Below are positions 55,635 to 62,000 of a stretch of DNA of 62,000 bases, piece by piece (position 1 is the first letter of the stretch; each line of letters begins with the position of its first letter). A program made the translations under genes and the position numbers. Under the pieces are notes generated by a model, which saw only the letters and a list, made by a program, of their open reading frames with translations, was not told where the DNA came from and searched no databases. The stretch lies in assembly GCA_009760855.2 (NCBI GenBank), contig WPIO01000171.1, positions 500,001-562,000 on the forward strand, given 5' to 3'. Source of the DNA: Cristatella mucedo. Its lineage: Eukaryota; Bryozoa; Phylactolaemata; Cristatellidae.

Positions 55635-56361
55635 TGTACCCAGGCTGGGTTCGGTTGGCTGGGACCAGGCAGCTGTAATGAGGGTCACCGGCTAGGCCGG
55701 GGTCGGACCTATGCATTACCGGATGTGTAGTGGCGAAAGGTCACCGGGGCTCTTGGGTACGGGAAGTTGGCCAAGTAAGTCGTGGTGTTGGAGGCTCCCG
55801 GTCTCGCCGAGTTATGCACCTGGATCCGTGCAGGCGTGCTCCGGCGATGCTGCCACGCACGCGAGGGAGCGAGTACCCAAGGCCCGAGCGGAGCTGGATA
55901 GCTCGCTCGTTGTTGACTTATATATTCCACGTTCCCCGTGTAGCGTGTTCGTGACCCCCCGTGTGTTGGCGTCTTTCGGTGGAAGCTCTCGACTGTGGTA
56001 ATTGTCGACTCGAACTAGCTAGCAGTTACTCAGCCAGCCGGGTTTTGGACGGCGTACGCTCGTACTGTTGGATTCGGAGTCGGTACGACGACAGGACTGC
56101 AGAAGGCGACTGACCCCAACTAACACGTTTGTTCGCGCTTGCTGCGTCGTCTTGTGCCCCCGTAGTGTATTGTGTATAGGACCCTCCCTGTAGACTTGTT
56201 TAGTTCCCCTGTTGTTGTTGGCACATGCGTTATTATAAAGAGGTTTAACCTGACGGCCGCTCGTCTTACCCTAGCTCGGCGGCATGGCGAGCGGCAGCGT
56301 ATGGCCGGAGTATGGCGGGGTTTGGCAGGAATTAGCCTCTGACCCCTGGAACTCGGTTACA
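55635..56361 (+). mobile_element. Candidate solo LTR of an LTR retrotransposon
   Basis: Starts TGTACCC and ends GGTTACA (TG...CA with near-inverted termini). ATAA directly flanks both sides (55631-55634 and 56362-56365), consistent with a 4-bp target-site duplication. GC-rich relative to its surroundings; a TATAAAG word lies at 56234-56240. No primer-binding site or gag/pol nearby, as expected after LTR-LTR recombination. Ty3-type or another LTR class cannot be decided. The orientation is guessed from the TATA word. Confidence 0.65.
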
Positions 56362-56533
56362 ATAATATTCCAGGCCAATGTGGTGAATGGCCGATTGCAA
56401 TGGTTAATGGACGCGAGCTGCTTAGCTGCAATAGGAGCAGATAAACAATTTCTAGTCTTTTAAATTCAATTTATTGAAGTGTTGGTAAACGGTAGAGGTA
56501 AGCTAATCAAACCGATTCATTTATAAATCTAAG

Positions 56534-56650
56534 CACATTAATGGCTATCAACACCGTTTGCATTTGGCGATACGGCATTGCCTGCTGCTTGACGAAACCA
56601 ACCAGCCAACCACCAGGGTCACGAAGTTCAAGCACCTTATCCAGAGCTAA
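56534..56650 (-). mobile_element. Old SINE-B fragment
   Basis: AATGGCTATCAACACCGTTT, GCATTTGGCGATACGGCATT and CAAGCACCTTATCCAGAGC align loosely with the reversed SINE-B body and head; the B box is lost. Confidence 0.55.
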
Positions 56651-57282
56651 ACAAAAAAATCTCAGTATAGCGTCTTATAAAATATATATCTTTTCTTGGC
56701 CACTTTTCATTCGCAGTAAAGTATTTATTTAAATGCTTAGGGATTATTTACGCAATATCAGCATGCCTTAGCAACTGCCAAACACTTCAAACAGACAGCC
56801 AAGGGGAAGAAAGTGGTCTGAAGGATTCTGTGTTTTTGGCTCCAACCTCAATGAATCGATTTGAAACTTGAGCTTTGAATGCCAGATAGCTCGAAATAAT
56901 TTCCTTCCAAGTCTGACGACCCCCTACGAACACTTGACAAGGAATCTACGTCTGAAAAGATCGAGGTGCACTACCTGCTACTTCGCGCCGCATATTCTCC
57001 TCCGTAACGATGATGAAACAGCTTCTCTTTAAAGGAAATTGCAAACTCTCTACTGTAAGGAGACTGCCATTCTGGAACGCAAAGAAGCACTGGGTGGAAG
57101 CACTTCCGACTGTTCTATCAGCTAGTTTACCCCATTTTGGGACAGCATGAAGCTCTGAACCAAAGAAGTGGAAGCATCCGGAAGTCTCATTTGAATGCCT
57201 TGAAAAAATTGATTCGTACATCTCAATGGAACGGGAACTAGAAACAGGAATGCGTGAATATGAGTACGAAAGTTGCAACTAA
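56651..57282. other. Unique DNA
   Basis: A minus frame at 56946-57278 (110 codons) has no recognised domain. Confidence 0.5.
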
Positions 57283-57641
57283 CCGTGCCTTTATCTCGCA
57301 TGCTCCTGGAGCCAGGAATTCACTTCGACTGACGTCACACCATCTGACTTAACGAAATTTAAAAAGAAGCTAATAAGCATCTATTTACGACAGCTTTTAT
57401 GGGTCCATGCGATTCTTTCTTTGTATTCTTTTGTATGCTAGCACTGTGCATGCTGCCAATAACCATATTCGCAGACTGATCCTGTGCATATCACCTCTAG
57501 CCATGTTATGCTTGTTGTCGTTGAGCATGCTACTACTAACCAGTCGATCACGCTTCGTTTGCAGCTGATGCTAAGTGCCTAGAAACAGGCAGAGTACGTT
57601 CTCTGAGGGTGCTATGCTGTTAAATTTATTATTATTATTAA
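57283..57641 (+). mobile_element. LINE-I 3' end
   Basis: TCTCGCATGCTCCTGGAGCC (from the YAPKAWN region), ACGAAATTTAAAAAGAAGCT, CATGCTACTACTAACCAGTC, AAGTGCCTAGAAACAGGCAG, CGTTCTCTGAGGGTGC and (ATT)n. Confidence 0.88.
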
Positions 57642-58128
57642 AACTAACCAAATTGGTAGCCTTTGTCTCGGAAAACACCTGGAAGCTTCGCTGCACCTCC
57701 CAAGATTGACTTTATTGACTCGATTGCAGCAACTCTTCAGTTCGGTAGTGCCCGGAAAGCGAAGCACCCGAAGCCGGCCAGCCAGCCAGAGACCAATTTT
57801 AACAATACAATAAATTTTCTTTTTACCCAATCTGATAAAATGGGTGAAAAGACATTTTGTCAAATTTTGTCAAACATTTTGAATGAAGACATTTTGAACT
57901 TATTTTTTCATTTTCTGACATTTTATTTTTACAATTCTGACAAACCACGAGCGCCGTGCCAAGCAGTCGTCATCACCCGGCGAGACTCTTGGGATGAGGA
58001 CCAAAAAACCATCATGGTACATCTTTTGGTTACTTTAAAAACATGATGGCACCTCACTAAAAGCATTGCCTATCTTACTGAACCCTCAGCCCTGAACATA
58101 CACGAGTAATGAGCTGCGGTCTAGCAGC
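57642..58128. other. Unique DNA with ATTTTG-rich patch
   Basis: ACATTTTGTCAAATTTTGTC and GACATTTTGAACTTATTTTT near 57850-57930 give loosely repeated ATTTTG words. The plus frame at 57663-58046 runs through it and shows no domain. Confidence 0.5.
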
Positions 58129-58245
58129 CTCTATAATAACAATAATGCTATTACTACTAACTGTAAAGCGTTTTTACAGTAAAGCTAAACGAACTGTATC
58201 ACTGTCTAGGCACTTTACTTATACAGGAAAGAAAGCATGTCAAAA
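58129..58245 (-). mobile_element. Decayed LINE-I 3' end
   Basis: ATAACAATAATGCTATTACT, CTGTCTAGGCACTTTACTTA and AGGAAAGAAAGCATG. Confidence 0.6.
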
Positions 58246-58271
58246 ACTACTATTAAGTAAAAGTAAATTCT

Positions 58272-58433
58272 AGCTGATTAAACAGCCTTTTTTGTATAGC
58301 GACAGAAGAGCCTTTACGGCTATCACCACCGCTTGCAGTGGCGATAAAGAATCGCCCACGTCAGGAATCGAACCCACGACCTCGGTACCGAGGTCATGAA
58401 AGTGACCACCTTACCCAGTGTGCCATCACGGCT
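58272..58433 (-). mobile_element. SINE-B copy
   Basis: AGCTGATTAAACAGCCTTTT, GGAATCGAACCCACGACCTC, CACGACCTCGG-TA-CCGAGGTCATG palindrome with one change, ending GTGTGCCATCACGGCT. ATTC lies at or near both flanks. Confidence 0.92.
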
Positions 58434-58654
58434 ATTCATATCTCGTCCAATGTCAGCACGAACTATCACATAATAGACTATTGACCGAGACAGGTAAATG
58501 TTTTCCAGCAAAAAAGCGAGCTTTTAGCTTCTTTTTAGGCGACGAAAAGTCGGGAGGGGGATGTAGCGATGCGACGATAGCTTAAGAGGAAGGGAAGAAT
58601 ATAGCAATAGTCATGCAAACGAGAGGCAACAGCTCTTCGTACAGTCATCAGCTG

Positions 58655-58728
58655 CAGCGGCAATTGTACAGCACCTAGAAAGAGACTGAGTTCTCTGAGG
58701 GCTCGTTATCAAATGTATTACTATTATT
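58655..58728 (+). mobile_element. LINE-I tail
   Basis: GCAATTGTACAGCACCTAGA, AAGAGACTGAGTTCTCTGAG, GGCTCGTTATCAAATG and ATTACTATTATT. Confidence 0.85.
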
Positions 58729-59460
58729 AATGAAGCATTTTGCCCGACCCCAAGAGGTGATTCCAAGAGACAAAACGAGAACGCCACGAAGGTTCCCCTC
58801 GCACGAAAAGCCACATTGAGATTCTGAGTGTTGGTAGTGCCGTTCTAGCGAGAGCACACGAGCATAGCAGAATTGAGGAAGAGTTGTACATTGCTCAGGA
58901 AGGTGATAGATATGAACCGTCCTAGACTTGGTCTTGATCACCTTACCTGGTTTTTAAGAGCGTTGGGTCACTCGTCAACTACCAAGATCGCACCGTTTGC
59001 CTCCTCCAGTTTCGTGCACCTGATGCGCTCGCTTTCAAATGCACTCGAGCCCAGCAGCATCTGGCAGCAGACGCTTGCTTCTTGTAAGGGGTCTAGGCCT
59101 CAAACTTGGCAAAGCCAGCTGGAGACCGATCGACGGCCGTGCAGCTTGCTACGCACACATATACACACACGCATGCATTCAAACGCACGCATGCACACAC
59201 ACGTATGCATTCAAACGCAAGCGGCTACACCCACACAGGCACATCCAAAGGCCCCTCGGAGGTCATGCGCTGGCACTTGTCCACAGCCGCCGAAGGCCGT
59301 GTTGCAAACCAATTCGAATGAAAACGCAGCCACTATCGGCCGCTCTGCACCAGCAGGCAAGAACATAGTAGGCTGTGTGCACGCGATGGACATATGACCA
59401 AACAAGAAGCACTAGAAGATAGAGGGTACGCTAGGAACAGAAGAAAGCGTTTGCTCACTG
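58729..59460. other. Unique DNA with a CA-rich 32-bp repeat
   Basis: GCATGCATTCAAACGCACGC near 59171 recurs 32 bp later as GTATGCATTCAAACGCAAGC, within CACA-rich sequence. No gene recognised. Confidence 0.55.
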
Positions 59461-59599
59461 GGCCGTGATAGCCCAGGGAGTAAGGTGCTTGCTCTTCACG
59501 ACCGAGGTCGTGTGTACGAATCCCTCAGTTGGGCGATCCTTTATTGTCAAATGCATGTTGTAGTAAAAGCAGACGAGGCTCTTCTGCCTCTATACAGAT
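59461..59599 (+). mobile_element. SINE-B copy, 5' part (split by LINE-I)
   Basis: GGCCGTGATAGCCCAGGGAG, CACGACCGAGGTCGTG palindrome, degraded B box GTGTACGAATCCC, and GAGGCTCTTCTGCCTCTATA CAGAT, where it stops. Its missing 3' end is found at 61246-61266. Confidence 0.9.
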
Positions 59600-61245
59600 A
59601 ATAATAATATTAATACACTTGATAAAGCGCCCTCAGAGAACTCAATCTCTCTGAGCGCTTTACATTTGCTGCAAAGGGAAATGCAATTTAATGGTGAGTA
59701 AAATCATGCTTGACAAACAAACAACAAACAAAATGAATAACATGGTTAGGGGTGACATGCACAGGGTCAGCATACAAATATGGTTAGTGGCAGCATGCAC
59801 AGTGTCAGCACACATAAGCACATCAAGGACGAATCACAGGGACCCACTAAATGCTGTCCTAAATAGGTGCTTAAATTCTTTTTAAATGTGGTCAGGTCAG
59901 GGGATGTTCTGACGCAGGTCGGGAGGAAGTTCGAGGCATTGGGAGCATACGAACTAAATGCACGGTTTCCAAAGGATTTGAGGTTTTTACGGGGTATTTG
60001 CTTGGCCTGATGGGGTAGTATATCTGACAGATAGGCTGGAGCCAAAGAATGAAGTGACCTTAAAGTGAGGGACAAAACCTTGAAGTCAATCCGTTGCTTG
60101 ACTGGTAGCCAGTGCAGGTCGGCGAGAAGAGGAGTAATGTGGCAACTGCGATGCTCACGACAGACAAGCCTAGCTGCAGAGTTTTGCACCAGCTGCAATC
60201 GCCTGATCGCACATGCCGGAAGGCCAGCGAGCAGTGAGTTGCAGAAGTCGAGACGGGATGTCACGAATGCATGGACCAACTTAGATGTGGTATCCTCATC
60301 CAAACAAGACCGAATTTTAGCAATATCATGAAGCTGAAAATAGGCAGATTGGACTGTGGAGCTGATATGGTCGTCTAACCAGAGGTCACTTTGGAATATG
60401 ACACCTAGATTTCGAGCTGATTCAACTGGAGATATGCCCACCGAGCCAATTCTGAGCATGAGCCTTTCCAATCTCTGAATCACACTGGATTTGCCCATAA
60501 CTAGTAAGTTAGTTTTATCATCGTTCGGTTTTAGAAAATTTGCTGCCATCCATGTGCGGATGTCATCAATACATGCAACAAGTGAGTTGAGAGAATTCGA
60601 GGTGCTCGAAGGCTGGGAGGGATCAAAGCAAAGGTACAACTGAGTGTCATTCGCATACACGTGAAAGTCGAGATTGTGCTTGGCAATCACATCGGCAAGA
60701 GGGAGAGTTTAAACCGTGAAAAGAACCGGACCTAGCACGGAGCCCTGAGGTACTCCGTATTTCAGAGGTACTTCAGATTGTCTTTGTCCATTCACGTCAA
60801 AACTCTGGAGTCTCCCACTGAGATAGGACCTGATCCACTGCAGAGCAGTGGCAGTGATGCTCAGGCGAGATGAGAGGCGCTCTAGAAGAACTTTGTGATC
60901 GACGGTGTCAAAAGCTGCCGAAAGATCGAGCAAAACAAGTAGAGACACTCTACCCATGTCTGCATTCCTAAGTAGGTCGTTGTATACCCGAAGCAATGCT
61001 GACTCTGTGCAGTGATCAGCTCCAAAGCCAGACTGGAACTTACTAGCAAGGTGTGAGGTTTCGATATATGTGTTCAGCTGGTCTGCCACGACTCGTTCGA
61101 GTGTCTTTGATTGGAACGGTAGAAGGGAAACTGGGCGGTAGTCGCTTAAGTTCTCTTGGTCTAGTGTCGCTTTCCTGAGAAGTGGCCTGACTACAGCTTT
61201 TTTGAAAGGTGCTGGGACATGACCTGAGGCTAATGACATATTAAT
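59600..61245 (-). mobile_element. LINE-I copy, best preserved, inserted in a SINE-B
   Basis: Minus strand: 5'-truncated at the start of RT, continuing through RT, 3' UTR, stem-loop and a short (ATT)n. The stem-loop here reads GCGCTCAGAGAGATTGAG-TTCTCTGAGGGCGC and pairs better than in other copies. GAT occurs at both SINE junctions. Confidence 0.92.
59767..61239 (-). pseudogene. LINE-I reverse transcriptase, open except one TAA
   Basis: About 490 codons in one frame. First part 61239-60709: [58 protein letters not shown] (motif A intact), [16 protein letters not shown] (motif B). Then TAA at 60709-60711. Second part: TLPLADVIAKHN, FHVYANDTQLYLCFDPSQ (motif C; first catalytic Asp changed to Asn, codon 60649-60651), NFLKPNDDKTNLLVMGK, ARNLGVIFQSDL, VTSRLDFCNSLLAGLP, QNSAARLVCREHRS, LHWLPVKQRIDFKVLSL, SLAPAYLSDILPHQAK. 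CR1/L2-like; endonuclease missing. Inactive through both the stop and the D-to-N change. Confidence 0.92.
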
Positions 61246-61266
61246 GATGAGACTGTCAAATCAGCT
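61246..61266 (+). mobile_element. SINE-B copy, 3' part (split by LINE-I)
   Basis: GATGAGACTGTCAAATCAGC T matches the family 3' end (GAGGCTGTTAAATCAGCT) and completes the copy that starts at 59461. Confidence 0.85.
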
Positions 61267-62000
61267 ACGAGCTTTTTGACATACATATGCGCACACACTC
61301 GTGCACGGCACACAAGCACATGCAAACATTGATGTACACATGAAGTTACACAGGTGCACTCACAAGCAACCACAAGGAGGCACACGAACTTGCACAAACT
61401 CACTAGTTCTCGATCATAGATTGCAAGTGACAGTTGGCAAGCGTGCCTGACAATAACAGCAAACTTTGCTAACACGAGTAAAAAAAACATTACATTAAAA
61501 AAAGCTTAAAGCAAAAAAGGCTATGTATGAGCGAGCTGTTGAAATGTCGCCACAGTGACTTTTTTGTAAGCATTTCAGCACTGAGCGCCTAGGCTAGGAG
61601 AGCATTTTACAGACCCCACAGACGCACTATACATACAGCACGAGCAGTATGCAGCACACATTTATGCGCAAATTTTTTTTAGAAGAAGCAAAGGCCACAT
61701 GCAAATACCGCCACACGCTGCAAAACTAGAAAGGCATAGAGCCATACCTTCTTGACTTCAGGGGTTGACCCCAAGTAAAAGTACATCCTACCTCACCTTT
61801 TTCGACAGTATGAACGTGTTAAACACATCGCTCGCGTACATAGTTATTTGGTTCAGGCGCAACACTGCTATAGGTTTCTCCGAGCTGTGCGTCATAACAA
61901 TGTGGTATGAAGTATTGGCTGAGAGCCATACATGGCTCGCTGCTTCAGAATTAATGAGGACCGTTGCAGTGTACAGACGCACACACTGAGATTTTCGCTA
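61267..62000. other. Unique DNA, CA-rich at the start
   Basis: 61280-61390 is rich in CACA/GCACAC words. The rest shows no recognised feature. Confidence 0.5.

Overview
This window is repeat-dominated eukaryotic DNA, most likely from an animal. I infer this from several decayed copies of CR1/L2-like non-LTR retrotransposons (reverse transcriptase with [21 protein letters not shown] and YADD motifs), two tRNA-derived SINE families, long microsatellites (TA, CTA, GA, GT) and the absence of dense open reading frames. I cannot name the species. No host protein gene, rRNA, true tRNA gene, operon or CRISPR array can be supported. The only recognisable protein-coding matter is broken retrotransposon reverse transcriptase (RT).

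I use local family names. LINE-I is a CR1/L2-like element whose 3' end carries a GCGCC...GGCGC stem-loop and an (ATT)n tail. LINE-II is a relative whose 3' end reads GTGGAGTTACAGACGGAGATACA followed by TTACA-like pentamers (written here as GTGGAGTTACAG then ACGGAGATACA). SINE-A has a tRNA-like head and a 3' end nearly identical to the LINE-I stem-loop, so LINE-I is probably its mobilising partner. SINE-B has a tRNA-like head with a conserved internal palindrome and ends in GGCTGTTAAATCAGCT; no LINE in the window has that end.

Layout. 1-5 kb: GC/CpG-rich unique DNA with perfect hairpins, a SINE-A, a SINE-B and a pyrimidine tract. 5-10 kb: SINE-A, a 32-bp minisatellite grown at a LINE-I end, a GA tract, about 75 CTA units abutting a LINE-I end, and a long TA array abutting a SINE-A. 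10-20 kb: mostly unique DNA with LINE-II ends, a 670-bp polypurine tract, two perfect hairpins near 15.5 kb and a GT array. 20-28 kb: dense old LINE-I/LINE-II debris and SINE-B copies. 28-37 kb: scattered SINEs and LINE ends, including a LINE-I end with an 11-bp target duplication, then a LINE-I RT copy. 37-44 kb: a LINE-II copy split by a SINE-A, then a 3.2-kb segment bounded by 98-bp identical inverted repeats. 44-52 kb: a LINE-I RT copy, the best LINE-II copy, and a LINE-II copy invaded by two LINE-I ends and carrying a template-switch hairpin. 52-62 kb: SINEs, a candidate solo LTR (727 bp, 4-bp target duplication), and the best LINE-I copy, inserted inside a SINE-B.

The window reads as a nested record of LINE/SINE activity. 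LINE-I appears to supply the enzyme for itself and SINE-A, and the 3' tails left by both families are where many of the simple repeats start. Two LINE-I copies share an in-frame TAA at the same RT codon. The points most worth a check are that shared stop, the 98-bp inverted-repeat segment, the template-switch hairpin, the SINE-B internal palindrome and the solo LTR.
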